The translations under genes and the position numbers were made by a program. From Arsenicibacter sp965247375 (GTDB lineage Bacteria; Bacteroidota; Bacteroidia; Cytophagales; Spirosomataceae), in assembly GCA_965247375.1 (NCBI GenBank), contig CBDFHU010000120.1, positions 1 to 64,000 of the forward strand: DNA of 64,000 nt. Direction: 5' to 3'. Position 1 is the first letter of the stretch. Each line of letters starts with the position of its first letter. Of this stretch, positions 1 to 8,295 are shown piece by piece. Under the pieces are notes generated by a model. That model saw only the letters and a list, made by a program, of their open reading frames with translations, was not told the DNA's origin and did no database searches.

Positions 1-77
1 ATCAATGTCTGTAACGCGCCGTCACCGGCCGCTACGTCATCGCTGTCAATCGGGTTAACGGTTTCAGAGAAAGTCAT
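1..77 (-). CDS. Possible N-terminus of an unidentified gene running off the left edge
   Basis: An ATG at 77 on the minus strand opens a frame that stays open for 25 codons to the window edge. The peptide begins MTFSETVNPIDSDD. A purine-rich stretch resembling a ribosome binding site lies just upstream, and the hairpin repeats at 89-275 would form its upstream region. No domain can be recognised in so short a piece, so the function is unknown and the call itself is tentative. Confidence 0.3.
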   Translation of the reverse strand, partial: MTFSETVNPIDSDDVAAGDGALQTL

Positions 78-88
78 CGCCCGCTTCT

Positions 89-275
89 GACAGGATTAGT
101 ATGATGGAATGATGAACAGGATTTTTATTGCCATCTATAACCTTGCTGTTCGGGATTTGCAATCCCGAACCATGTAAACGCGGATTTAAAATCCGCCATT
201 ATTGCTGTTCCGGATTTTTAAATCCGGAACAGCAATAAATCAATCATAGTAATCCCGTAATCATACAAATCATAG
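89..275. repeat. Cluster of intergenic hairpin repeats
   Basis: Three near-perfect hairpins lie in series. Arms are 148-157/161-170 (gttcgggatt, loop tgc), 180-187/189-196 (gcggattt) and 201-217/220-236 (17-bp arms starting attgctgttccgg). The first and third share a ttgctgttc-ggatt core, which suggests related units. The group is bracketed by imperfectly inverted flanks at about 89-100 and 264-275 that contain GATTnGTATGAT. It separates the left-edge gene from the NUDIX gene and could fold into one large structure. Repeat-family identity is inferred from form only. Confidence 0.7.
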
Positions 276-276
276 T

Positions 277-729
277 ATGAAAGTACGCCCGAGTGCACTG
301 ATTATTCAGAATAACCACGCCTTGCTGATGCATTATCGCTACGGCGATGTAGATGTCTACGCCTTACCCGGCGGCAATCCGGACCGTGGCGAAACCCTGC
401 CGCAGGTAACTGAGCGGGAGCTGGAAGAAGAGCTTGGTATTACCGTCGAAGTCGGACCGATGTTGCTGGCCGGCGAAGTAATGCGGCCCGAAAGTGACCC
501 GGCCCAGGCACATAAAGTGGTACTACACATTGTGTTTGCCGCCAACATTATTGCCGGTTTTCCGGTGCTGAATCCAGAGCATACAACTGCCCTGGCTGTT
601 GTATGGAAACCGCTGCGGGAGCTTGATACGCTGAATATGTATCCCAATGTCGGTCCGTATCTTCAGGATTTGATACTGAAACAAAGTCCGTTGGGATACA
701 TCGGTAAAATCGATCAGGCGTTTTTTTAA
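277..729 (+). CDS. NUDIX hydrolase
   Basis: A 150-residue protein with a complete Nudix box, G-x5-E-x7-REUxEExGU: G33, E39, then R47-E48 and E51-E52 ending at G54-I55. Such proteins hydrolyse nucleoside diphosphates linked to another group, using Mg2+ held by the REExEE glutamates. The substrate cannot be read from the sequence. The gene runs tail to tail with the sodium symporter, and the two stop codons overlap by four bases at 726-729. The length is typical of a single-domain housekeeping or nucleotide-sanitising enzyme. No signal peptide is visible, so it should be cytoplasmic. Confidence 0.9.
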   Translation: MKVRPSALIIQNNHALLMHYRYGDVDVYALPGGNPDRGETLPQVTERELEEELGITVEVGPMLLAGEVMRPESDPAQAHKVVLHIVFAANIIAGFPVLNPEHTTALAVVWKPLRELDTLNMYPNVGPYLQDLILKQSPLGYIGKIDQAFF

Positions 730-2129
730 GCCTCAGCAGGATCGGCCACAAGGGGCGACTGCGGCTTAGCCGTGATCAGCGAGCCGAAGAGCATGCCCAG
801 GATACTCACTACCAATCCCCACAGCATCGGCGGAAATTCGGTTTCAATCGCCAGTGCGCCGAACCAGACCAGCAGGCCTGCCATCATTGCGCTCAGACAG
901 CCGGTCGCATTGGCCCGTGGCCAGTAAATGCCGGCTGTCAGCGGTACAAACAGCGATACCAGACTGAAAGCCGATGATTCGCCGACCAGTTCAAAAATAC
1001 TGGTGTCGCGGGTCATACACATCAGCACGACCGCAAATGTGATCACCACTACCGCCCCGCGAATGGTCAGTAACAGGCTCTTGTCACTGAGGTCGGGCCG
1101 GAAAAACTTTACGATATTTTCGCCGAAAACCGTTGAGGGGGCCAGAATCGCGCCGCTGGATACACTTAGAATGGCCGAAGTCAGCGCCCCGAAAAAAAGG
1201 ATTTGCAGGAACAGATTTCCGTGCCGGAGCACCATGTTCGGAATCAGCATCTGGTTGTCGGGCGGGAGGTCAGGGTGCAGCAGGCGCGCGCTGAGGCCGA
1301 TAAAGAGCGGCAGCATGGCAACGGTGACATAAAAAAACGATGCCAGGTAAGAAGCCTGTACCGTCGTCCGTTCTGACTTGGCCGACATAACGCGCTGAAA
1401 AACGTCCTGCTGCGGGATAGAGCCGAGGCCGATGGTCATCCACGCAGCCATGTACTCGATAATACCTTTGGCATTCCAGTGGGGCAGAAACCGGAAAAAG
1501 CCGTCAGGCATTTTGTCGGCCACCGTACTGATACCGCCAACCGGTTCCCACAGCATCACGACAATAATGATCAGCGCGATGACGATGATGATGTTATGGA
1601 AGAAATCGGTCACAGAAATAGACCACATGCCGCCCAGCAGCGTATAAATGGCGACAATGATAGCGCTGACCACAATGCCGATTTCACGCGGAACCCCTGT
1701 TACCACTTCCAGTACAATTCCGATGGCAATAAACTGAGCGGCAATCCAGCTGAAATACGACGGAATCAGAATCAGGGCCGACAGCAACTCTGCCGACCGG
1801 CCGAACCGCAGGCGGAAGTAATCGGAGAAGGTAGTGATCTGTAAGCGGTACAGCGGTCTGGCATAAAAGGCACCAACCAGAAAGAGGCAGAGCGCCGAAC
1901 CGAACGGTTCTTCGATAATGGCCAGCACGCCACCCTCAACAAACATGGCCGGTGCACCCATAATGGTTTCTGATCCAAACCAGGTGGCGAAGGTCGCTGA
2001 GGCGGCCAGCACAAGTGGTAAACTGCGGCCGGCCAGAACAAAGTCCTGTGTTGAGGTAACCCGCCGGGCTGCCCATGCCCCCACGGCAATATTGGAAAGT
2101 AAATACAGCGCGATAAAAAACAGTAGCAT
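726..2129 (-). CDS. Sodium:solute symporter (SSS family)
   Basis: A highly hydrophobic protein of 467 residues if started at the ATG at 2129; an in-frame start further upstream at 2177 would add 16 residues. The chosen start opens directly into the first membrane helix (MLLFFIALYLL). The segment with FVLAGRSLPL followed by TWFGSETIMG is the N-terminal signature of the solute:Na+ symporter family (PutP/SglT type). Alternating hydrophobic segments through the rest fit about 12-13 helices. The transported solute is not predictable. It ends tail to tail with the NUDIX gene, and its upstream region faces the small membrane protein at 2268. Confidence 0.88.
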   Translation of the reverse strand: MLLFFIALYLLSNIAVGAWAARRVTSTQDFVLAGRSLPLVLAASATFATWFGSETIMGAPAMFVEGGVLAIIEEPFGSALCLFLVGAFYARPLYRLQITTFSDYFRLRFGRSAELLSALILIPSYFSWIAAQFIAIGIVLEVVTGVPREIGIVVSAIIVAIYTLLGGMWSISVTDFFHNIIIVIALIIIVVMLWEPVGGISTVADKMPDGFFRFLPHWNAKGIIEYMAAWMTIGLGSIPQQDVFQRVMSAKSERTTVQASYLASFFYVTVAMLPLFIGLSARLLHPDLPPDNQMLIPNMVLRHGNLFLQILFFGALTSAILSVSSGAILAPSTVFGENIVKFFRPDLSDKSLLLTIRGAVVVITFAVVLMCMTRDTSIFELVGESSAFSLVSLFVPLTAGIYWPRANATGCLSAMMAGLLVWFGALAIETEFPPMLWGLVVSILGMLFGSLITAKPQSPLVADPAEA

Positions 2130-2218
2130 ATCCGATTGAGGTAACGCTACCAAAGCTACTAAAAAGTAGTAAACCAAATTTTATTCTATATTTACTATAG
2201 GCTTTATTTTGTTTGCCG

Positions 2219-2226
2219 TATCTTTG
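2219..2226 (+). promoter_or_regulatory. Candidate Bacteroidota -7 box TATCTTTG
   Basis: TATCTTTG fits the Bacteroidota consensus TAnnTTTG and ends 41 bases before the ATG at 2268. A clear -33 TTG at the usual spacing is not evident, so the call rests on the -7 box only. Confidence 0.4.
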
Positions 2227-2267
2227 ATTGTGCACACGGCTTGTTATCGTGTGGCCTATACTTGTCT

Positions 2268-2468
2268 ATGAACTTATTGAAACGTTTCCTCTCAGTTTAT
2301 GAGTCCCGTCTGGTGTTTGTGGTGGCAGCGCTGGTTTTTGTGGTTTTACTTGGCTTTTGTTTTCAGGCATGGCAGTCCGGCGAAGATGCCGGGATGCGGA
2401 GTGCGGCCGTCGGTGGCGGTCTGATGGTGCTGGTACAATATTACCGGCGGCAGCGGTCAAAAGTCTGA
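2268..2468 (+). CDS. Small single-pass membrane protein, function unknown
   Basis: A 66-residue protein starting MNLLKRF at 2268; an upstream in-frame start at 2241 would add nine residues but sits closer to the candidate promoter. Residues about 12-33 form one strong hydrophobic helix (VFVVAALVFVVLLGF), followed by a weaker glycine-rich hydrophobic stretch and a basic C-terminus (YYRRQRSKV). This resembles a small inner-membrane protein. No family was recognised. It lies upstream of the CPBP protease on the same strand but is separated from it by a hairpin. Confidence 0.55.
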   Translation: MNLLKRFLSVYESRLVFVVAALVFVVLLGFCFQAWQSGEDAGMRSAAVGGGLMVLVQYYRRQRSKV

Positions 2469-2493
2469 AAAATGGGTTTGGCATCGGGTCGTG

Positions 2494-2537
2494 CAGGTTG
2501 TTGATATATGCCGGGAAATGCATATTTTAACAACCTG
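2494..2537 (+). terminator. Imperfect hairpin, possible terminator after the small membrane gene
   Basis: Arms 2494-2511 (caggttgttgatatatgc) and 2520-2537 pair at 16 of 18 positions around an 8-base loop and are followed by a T-rich stretch. It sits 26 bases past the stop of the small membrane gene. Confidence 0.45.
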
Positions 2538-2612
2538 TTTTATTATATCCCGTACTGTCATAATCAAACCTGCCAGTGATCTGTAAAGCCGTTCAACTTA
2601 AACATAAAAACG

Positions 2613-3443
2613 ATGACCAGTCAACTACCTGAACATGATGAGGTGCAGTCAGCGATTGCACATTACCCTACGATTAAGCAAGCCTGGTGGCTGATGGTGG
2701 TTATGATGCTCATGCAGATACCGGCCGTCATCCCCTCAATCGGGTTAAAATTGGCAGCAGACAAACTGGAGATGCCGGTACTGGATGCGATTGGTCAGAC
2801 GCTGGCGTATGTACTGGCGTTCGGGCTGACGATTTGGTATGCTTTCGGCAAGCGGGGCAGCCGTGCGCTGTATTTTGCCACGGTGCCGGCCGTTGCTTAT
2901 CCGGTCTCAGCGGTCGGGATGATTGCGTTGGCGGTACTTGCCGAGCCGCTGGTGAGTGCCATCCCGATGCCGGAAAAACTCAATGAACTGCTGCGTCAGC
3001 TGTTCAATAAGGACATGGTGCTTACGGCCGTAATTGCCGCTCCGGTTATGGAAGAGATACTCTTCCGCGGTATTATCGAAGATGGTTTCCTGAAGCAATA
3101 TAGCCCGGCCAGATCCATTGTATGGTCGGCCGTTATTTTCGGGGTCATTCACCTGATTCCGGCACAGGCACTGAACGCCTGTTTTCTGGGGCTCGCCTTT
3201 GGCTGGCTCTATTACCGTACACGTTCGCTCTGGCTGTGCATGTTTCTGCACTTTGTAAATAACAGCCTCAGTTCGTTGCCACTGTTTTTTGATGAACCTC
3301 TGGAAATGGATGTGAACATGACCCGTGCCTGGGTTGGTAATGATGGTCTGTATGTGGGTTTGCTGGCCGCCTGTGCCGCTATCTGTTACGGTGCTTATGT
3401 GTACCTGAACCGGATATTGCCGAGGGGTAACAGGTTTAATTGA
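2613..3443 (+). CDS. CPBP family intramembrane glutamic endopeptidase
   Basis: A 276-residue polytopic membrane protein of the CPBP/Abi (CAAX prenyl protease 2-like) family. All three motifs are visible: EE at 147-148 followed by FRG (EEILFRG), FxxxH with F176 and H180, and HxxxN with H213 and N217. These residues form the catalytic site in family members. Bacterial members are linked to bacteriocin self-immunity, protein maturation or unknown roles, and nothing nearby identifies the substrate. It converges on nadB, with a terminator hairpin between. Confidence 0.9.
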   Translation: MTSQLPEHDEVQSAIAHYPTIKQAWWLMVVMMLMQIPAVIPSIGLKLAADKLEMPVLDAIGQTLAYVLAFGLTIWYAFGKRGSRALYFATVPAVAYPVSAVGMIALAVLAEPLVSAIPMPEKLNELLRQLFNKDMVLTAVIAAPVMEEILFRGIIEDGFLKQYSPARSIVWSAVIFGVIHLIPAQALNACFLGLAFGWLYYRTRSLWLCMFLHFVNNSLSSLPLFFDEPLEMDVNMTRAWVGNDGLYVGLLAACAAICYGAYVYLNRILPRGNRFN

Positions 3444-3460
3444 AAAAAAGTGGGATACTT

Positions 3461-3500
3461 CTGTCTGCACGGCTCATCCATGCCGTGCAGACAGGCTGTT
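3461..3500. terminator. Intrinsic terminator between CPBP gene and nadB
   Basis: Perfect 13-bp stem, ctgtctgcacggc (3461-3473) with 3482-3494, loop of 8, followed by GCTGTTTTT. It lies between convergent genes, so it can serve both strands, with the T-tract on the plus strand. Confidence 0.75.
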
Positions 3501-3501
3501 T

Positions 3502-5094
3502 TTACTGGTCGTGCTTAACCAGATCAATATTATAATGTAGCCCCCGGTTATCGCGGCGCGACATGGCGGCTTTGATTACCAGATACGCAACCTCAATCAT
3601 GTTACGCAGCTCGCAGATACGGGCTGATACGTTGGATTGGCGGTACAGCTCTTCGTGTTCCAGATAAATCAGGCCCAGACGGTCCATGGCCCGCTTCATC
3701 CGGCGGTTTGAGCGTACAATCCCGACATAGTTCGACATAATCGATTCCAGCTCGCGCTGCATTTCCGTAACCAGTACGAGCTCTTCCGGATGCGTGGTGC
3801 CCCGGTCGTCCCAATCCGGAATGTTGTCCGGAATGACTGCCTGTTCGTATTCTTCAATCGTCTTCAGGTATGCGCGGTGGCCGAAAACAACCGCTTCCAG
3901 CAGCGAGTTCGATGCCAGGCGGTTAGCCCCGTGCAGGCCTGTGCAGGAACACTCACCGGCCGCATACAGAAAATTGAGGTTAGTCTGACCGTACTCGTTG
4001 ACCTTAATCCCCCCGCACATATAATGCTGGGCCGGAACCACGGGAATAAAATCTTTCCGGACATCAATCCCCAGATGATCACGGCAGTAAGCGGTAATGT
4101 TCGGGAAATGTTCGATAAACTCGTCGTAATTGCAGTGCGTTACGTCCAGATATACGTGCGGGTCTCCGTATTTTTTCATCTCGGAGTCAATCGCGCGGGC
4201 CACGATGTCGCGCGGTGCCAGCGACAGGCGGGGGTCATAATACTCCATGAACGTCTCGCCTTTCATGTTACGCAGAATACCGCCAAAACCGCGGACAGCC
4301 TCCGAAATCAGGAAGTTTGGTTTCTTGCCCGGCTCATACAAGGCCGTCGGGTGAAACTGAATAAACTCCATGTCCTTGCAGATGGCTTTGGCGCGGTAGG
4401 CCATCGCAATGCCGTCGCCGGTAGCGATGGTCGGGTTGGTCGTGTTCTGGTAAATGTTGCCGATGCCGCCCGTGGCCAGCAGGGTTGTTTTAGCTAGAAA
4501 CCGTTCGACTGAACCCGTTTCGGTGTTTAGTACGTAAGCGCCGAAGCACTTATTATCCGCATCATAGCGATGCACCGTTTCGCCCAGATGGTGGCGGGTG
4601 ATCAGGTCAACCGCGTAGAAATGGGTCAGGATGGTGATCGACGGCAGCGAATGGGCTTTTTCGAGCAATGCCCGTTCTATTTCGGCGCCGGTAATATCTT
4701 TGAAATGCAGAATCCGGTGGTCGGAGTGTCCGCCTTCCCGGGCCAGGTCATATTCGCCGTCTTCTTCCTTATCGAAGCGGGTACCGTAGCTGATGAGCTC
4801 GCGGATACGCCCGGGCGCTTCCCGCACCACGATTTCCACGATTTTACGGTCGCTCAGGTAATCACCGGCGATCATGGTGTCTTCGATGTGTTTTTCAAAC
4901 GAATCATCTTCCGACCAGACGGCGGCGATGCCTCCCTGGGCATATTTGGTATTGGTCTCGTCGGCCCACACCTTGGTAATTACCGCAATCCGGATGGGTT
5001 GCTGACGTTCTTCAAAATGAATAGCCAGCTTGGTGGCATAGCTCAGCCCCGCAATTCCGGAGCCGATGACGAGGAAATCATATTGATTAGGCAT
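3502..5094 (-). CDS. nadB: L-aspartate oxidase
   Basis: FAD-dependent oxidation of L-aspartate to iminoaspartate, the first step of de novo NAD synthesis. The N-terminal dinucleotide-binding motif VIGSGIAGLS, the KYAQGGIAAV segment and the C-terminal GLHGANRLASNSLLEAVVFG FAD-binding region are characteristic of NadB and separate it from succinate dehydrogenase flavoproteins. The ATG at 5094 gives 530 residues; a TTG three codons upstream is less likely. It is the last gene of the nadC-nadA-nadB operon, 22 bases after nadA, so its unstable product can pass straight to quinolinate synthase. Confidence 0.96.
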   Translation of the reverse strand: MPNQYDFLVIGSGIAGLSYATKLAIHFEERQQPIRIAVITKVWADETNTKYAQGGIAAVWSEDDSFEKHIEDTMIAGDYLSDRKIVEIVVREAPGRIRELISYGTRFDKEEDGEYDLAREGGHSDHRILHFKDITGAEIERALLEKAHSLPSITILTHFYAVDLITRHHLGETVHRYDADNKCFGAYVLNTETGSVERFLAKTTLLATGGIGNIYQNTTNPTIATGDGIAMAYRAKAICKDMEFIQFHPTALYEPGKKPNFLISEAVRGFGGILRNMKGETFMEYYDPRLSLAPRDIVARAIDSEMKKYGDPHVYLDVTHCNYDEFIEHFPNITAYCRDHLGIDVRKDFIPVVPAQHYMCGGIKVNEYGQTNLNFLYAAGECSCTGLHGANRLASNSLLEAVVFGHRAYLKTIEEYEQAVIPDNIPDWDDRGTTHPEELVLVTEMQRELESIMSNYVGIVRSNRRMKRAMDRLGLIYLEHEELYRQSNVSARICELRNMIEVAYLVIKAAMSRRDNRGLHYNIDLVKHDQ

Positions 5095-5116
5095 TGGCAG
5101 CAATCTATCAGGCGAC

Positions 5117-6118
5117 TTAACTCAATTCCAGCATTCGAAGTACCGAAGCCTCGGCTTTTACCCGTACGTCTTCCGGTACGTTGATCTCAGGGAGTTCGTA
5201 GTACAGGCAGTTGTAGAGCTTTTCGAGCGTATTCATCTTCATGTACGGGCATTCAGAGCACGCGCAGGTGTTGTTTTCACTGGCAGGTGCCGGAATGATT
5301 TTCTTGTTCGGAACCGCCTGCTTCATTTTGTGCAGGATACCGGCTTCTGTGCCCACGATAAAGACCTCGTCCGGACTGTCGACTACGTATTTCAGTAGCG
5401 CCGTCGTCGAACCAATGTAGTCTGCCTGCGTCAGAATGTGTTCCTGACATTCAGGGTGGGCGATGAATTTCGCTTCAGGATATTTGACGCGCAGGGCGTT
5501 CAGCTTTTCCTGCGAGATGTCGATGTGTACAATACAGGCGCCGTCCCACAAGACCATGTCCCGACCGGTTTTGTTCATGATGTACCGGCCGAGGTTGGCA
5601 TCCGGCGCAAAAATGATTTTCTGATCGGCAGGGAGGCTCTGCACGATCTTCAGGGCATTCGATGACGTAACGATGATGTCAGAAAGTGCCTTGATGTCGG
5701 CCGAGCAGTTGATATACGACAGCACAATGTGATCAGGATACTGCGCCTTAAAAGCCGCGAACTTGTCGGCAGGTGCTGAGTCGGCTAGTGAGCAGCCGGC
5801 GTTTGTATCCGGAATCACGACTTTCTTTTCAGGCGAGAGGATTTTGGCGGTTTCGCCCATGAAGTGAACGCCGCAGAATACAATCATGTCGGCTTCGGTT
5901 GCGGCCGCCTGCTGGCTGAGGCCAAGGCTGTCACCGATATAATCGGCCAGGTCTTGAATATCACTGTCGACGTAGTAATGCGCGAGGATAACGGCGTTTT
6001 TCTCTTTCTTCATCCGCCGGATTTCGTCAATCAGTACCTGTTTATCTTTCGGGGCCGAGCGGCTGATGTAACCAACCTGCGCGACTTCTTCTTCGAGTGT
6101 CAATGGGAATGTTGCCAT
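5117..6118 (-). CDS. nadA: Quinolinate synthase
   Basis: Condenses iminoaspartate with dihydroxyacetone phosphate to quinolinate using a [4Fe-4S] cluster. The conserved cysteine sites are present: FCGVHFMGE, HPEC, and the C-terminal CACSECPYM cluster, as are AHYY and PDxNxG motifs. The ATG at 6118 gives 333 residues, normal for the family. A GTG at 6139 would add seven residues but falls inside the inverted repeat upstream. It is the middle gene of the NAD operon. Confidence 0.96.
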   Translation of the reverse strand: MATFPLTLEEEVAQVGYISRSAPKDKQVLIDEIRRMKKEKNAVILAHYYVDSDIQDLADYIGDSLGLSQQAAATEADMIVFCGVHFMGETAKILSPEKKVVIPDTNAGCSLADSAPADKFAAFKAQYPDHIVLSYINCSADIKALSDIIVTSSNALKIVQSLPADQKIIFAPDANLGRYIMNKTGRDMVLWDGACIVHIDISQEKLNALRVKYPEAKFIAHPECQEHILTQADYIGSTTALLKYVVDSPDEVFIVGTEAGILHKMKQAVPNKKIIPAPASENNTCACSECPYMKMNTLEKLYNCLYYELPEINVPEDVRVKAEASVLRMLELS

Positions 6119-6129
6119 GCTGTTTATCT

Positions 6130-6216
6130 GTTTTGCCACGAAGTCACAAAGAAAAAAAGCAGTACGAAGTTTTTCTTAGTGTTTCTTTTGGTCTCAGTGT
6201 CTTTGTGGCGCAAAAA
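6130..6216. repeat. Palindromic intergenic repeat (CCAC-AG-CACA type)
   Basis: Left arm 6130-6151 (gttttgccacgaagtcac...) and right arm about 6196-6216 (reverse complement gttttgcgccacaaagacac) pair imperfectly with a two-base bulge around an AT-rich loop. It lies between nadC and nadA. Its design (CCACnnAGnCACAnAG arms) matches the repeat at 35430-35488 into which the IS110 element has inserted. Confidence 0.65.
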
Positions 6217-7050
6217 CTAATATGCTTTTAAGCTCAGGTCAAGACTTTTAATCTGGTGCGTCAGTGCGCCCGACGAGATGTAATTCACCCCGGTTTCGGC
6301 GTAGGCCCGTAGGTTGGTTTCATCGATTCCGCCGGAGGCTTCGGTCACAAACCGGCCATCGACCAGCTGCACCATCTCTCTGATCTGATCCGGCGTAAAG
6401 TTATCGAGCAGGATAATATCGACGTTGCCGACACGTATTACCTCTTCGACTTCTTCACGTGTCCGGGCTTCCACTTCGATTTCGAGCGTCCGGCCCGTAC
6501 GTTGCAGGTACTCATTGGCTTTGGTAATCGCGGCTTCGATACCACCCGCATAGCTGATGTGATTGTCTTTGATCAGAATCATGTCATACAGCCCGAAACG
6601 ATGGTTTTCGGCACCACCGATGTGGGTCGCCATCTTCTCACACAGCCGGAAATTCGGGGTAGTTTTTCGGGTATCGAGCAGTTTGGCATGGGTGCCGTCG
6701 AGCAGCTTAACCATCTGACGGGTATGTGTAGCAATACCGCTCATCCGCTGCATCGTATTGAGTACCAGCCGTTCTGCTTTCAGTATGTTCTGCGAATTGC
6801 CGCTGACCGTCAGGACGATATCGCCGGGTTTGATCTCTGTTCCGTCTTCAATCAGCACGTCAATCTCAAACGCCGGGTCTACTTCATTAAAAATAGCGAG
6901 GGCTACATCAACGCCGGCCAGTACCCCGGCTTCTTTGACGAGTAGCCGCGCCCGTCGTTCAGCATCGGCCGGGATGGTTGCGAGTGAGGTATGATCGCCG
7001 TCGCCGACATCTTCGGCCAGGGCAGTTCGTATGAAATCTTGTAATGTCAT
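6217..7050 (-). CDS. nadC: Nicotinate-nucleotide pyrophosphorylase (carboxylating), QPRTase
   Basis: Converts quinolinate and PRPP to nicotinate mononucleotide, CO2 and PPi. At 277 residues it matches the family length. The family motifs are in order: EDVGDGDHT near the N-terminus, ERLVLNTMQRMSGIAT, DTRKTTPNFR, and GGAENHRFGLYDMILIKDNH, which supply the quinolinate and PRPP contacts. It is the first gene of the nadC-nadA-nadB operon; the order allows the three-enzyme de novo pathway to be made together. The region upstream (7051-7227) is shared with the divergent oxidoreductase gene. Confidence 0.96.
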   Translation of the reverse strand: MTLQDFIRTALAEDVGDGDHTSLATIPADAERRARLLVKEAGVLAGVDVALAIFNEVDPAFEIDVLIEDGTEIKPGDIVLTVSGNSQNILKAERLVLNTMQRMSGIATHTRQMVKLLDGTHAKLLDTRKTTPNFRLCEKMATHIGGAENHRFGLYDMILIKDNHISYAGGIEAAITKANEYLQRTGRTLEIEVEARTREEVEEVIRVGNVDIILLDNFTPDQIREMVQLVDGRFVTEASGGIDETNLRAYAETGVNYISSGALTHQIKSLDLSLKAY

Positions 7051-7227
7051 GACTGGAAGGTAAAGAAAAGATAGCCGGGTAAGCGGGGTAAGCAGAAAAC
7101 ACGGCCGGAAACAACGTTTAATGAGTAATGTGCTTTCGTAACTGTCTTTCTTCTTACGTCCTTTGCTTACTTCGCTGACTGGTTCTCCAATAATTTGGGG
7201 CGAAAGTTAAGAGATTCTTACACGAAT

Positions 7228-8295
7228 ATGAACATTGCGTTAATTGGCTACGGAAAAGTTAGCCACCTGCATGCCAAAGCCGCGCAGCAAGCCGGTACTC
7301 TCGTCGCCGTATATGGCCGTGATGAAGCCAAAGCGGCGGCCTTTGCCCGACAATATAACATACGACCGTATACAAATGTTGCCGAAATGGTCGTTGCCGA
7401 ACAGGTTGATGTCTGTATTGTCTGTACACCCCATCCGGCTCACCGCGAACCGGCCGTTGCCGCGCTGGAAGCAGGGGCGAATGTGCTGGTTGAAAAGCCG
7501 CTGGCTTCGACACTGGCCGATTGCGATGCCATGATCAATGCGGCCAGGAAAGCCGGGCGCTGGCTGGGAACGATCAGTCAGCGGCGTTTTTACCGCTCGT
7601 CGCAGCGGGTGCGGGAAGCGATTGATGCCGGTAAAATCGGTAATCCGGCGCTGGGCATGGTTAACCTCCTGGGCTGGCGCGATGAAGCCTATTACCGCAG
7701 TGACCCGTGGCGCGGCTCCTGGGCGGGCGAAGGCGGTGGCGTCCTGGTCAATCAGGCGCCCCATCAGCTGGATTTACTGCTTTGGTACATGGGGGAACCC
7801 GAAGAATTGTTCGGCATCTGGAAGAACGTCAACCACCCCTACATTGAGGTCGATGATACGGCAGTTGCCATCGTGAAGTTTAAAAACGGCGGCATCGGCA
7901 ACATTGTCGTCAGTAACTCGCAGAAACCCGGAATTTACGGTAAAGTGCATATCCACGGTCAGAACGGGGCTTCGGTGGGCGTACAGACCGATGGCGGTTC
8001 AATGTTCGTTGCCGGGATGACGACCATTCAGGAGCCGCCGGCCAATGATTTATGGACGGTGCCGGGCGAGGAACAGTTGCTGGCCGGATGGGTTGCTGAG
8101 GAGGCCGCTCATTTTGAGACCATCGATGTAATGTCACACTTTTTTGCCGAGCAGCTCCGCGATTTCTGTGACGCTGTCCGCGACAACCGGCCACCGCTGG
8201 TTACGGGCGAAGACGGCCGCCGTGTAGTAGCCCTGTTCCAGGCGATCTACGAATCGACCCGGACGGGAGGCGTGGTTAAGTTTGCGGATCTTTAG
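7228..8295 (+). CDS. Gfo/Idh/MocA family oxidoreductase
   Basis: NAD(P)-dependent dehydrogenase of 355 residues. The start MNIALIGYGKVSHLHAKAA is a Rossmann GxGxxxxxH variant, and VCTPHPAHREPAVAALEAGANVLVEKP is the family EKP motif with its catalytic-site lysine. A C-terminal alpha/beta dimerisation domain follows. The ATG at 7228 is preferred to an upstream TTG at 7195, which would add eleven unlikely residues before the Rossmann strand. Substrates in this family are usually sugars or inositols; none can be assigned. Its last 20 bases overlap the end of the convergent endonuclease V gene. Confidence 0.88.
   Translation: MNIALIGYGKVSHLHAKAAQQAGTLVAVYGRDEAKAAAFARQYNIRPYTNVAEMVVAEQVDVCIVCTPHPAHREPAVAALEAGANVLVEKPLASTLADCDAMINAARKAGRWLGTISQRRFYRSSQRVREAIDAGKIGNPALGMVNLLGWRDEAYYRSDPWRGSWAGEGGGVLVNQAPHQLDLLLWYMGEPEELFGIWKNVNHPYIEVDDTAVAIVKFKNGGIGNIVVSNSQKPGIYGKVHIHGQNGASVGVQTDGGSMFVAGMTTIQEPPANDLWTVPGEEQLLAGWVAEEAAHFETIDVMSHFFAEQLRDFCDAVRDNRPPLVTGEDGRRVVALFQAIYESTRTGGVVKFADL

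Noticed and set aside
3790..4497. 235-codon plus-strand frame inside nadB
   Set aside because: Fully antisense to the conserved nadB sequence, with no motif of its own.
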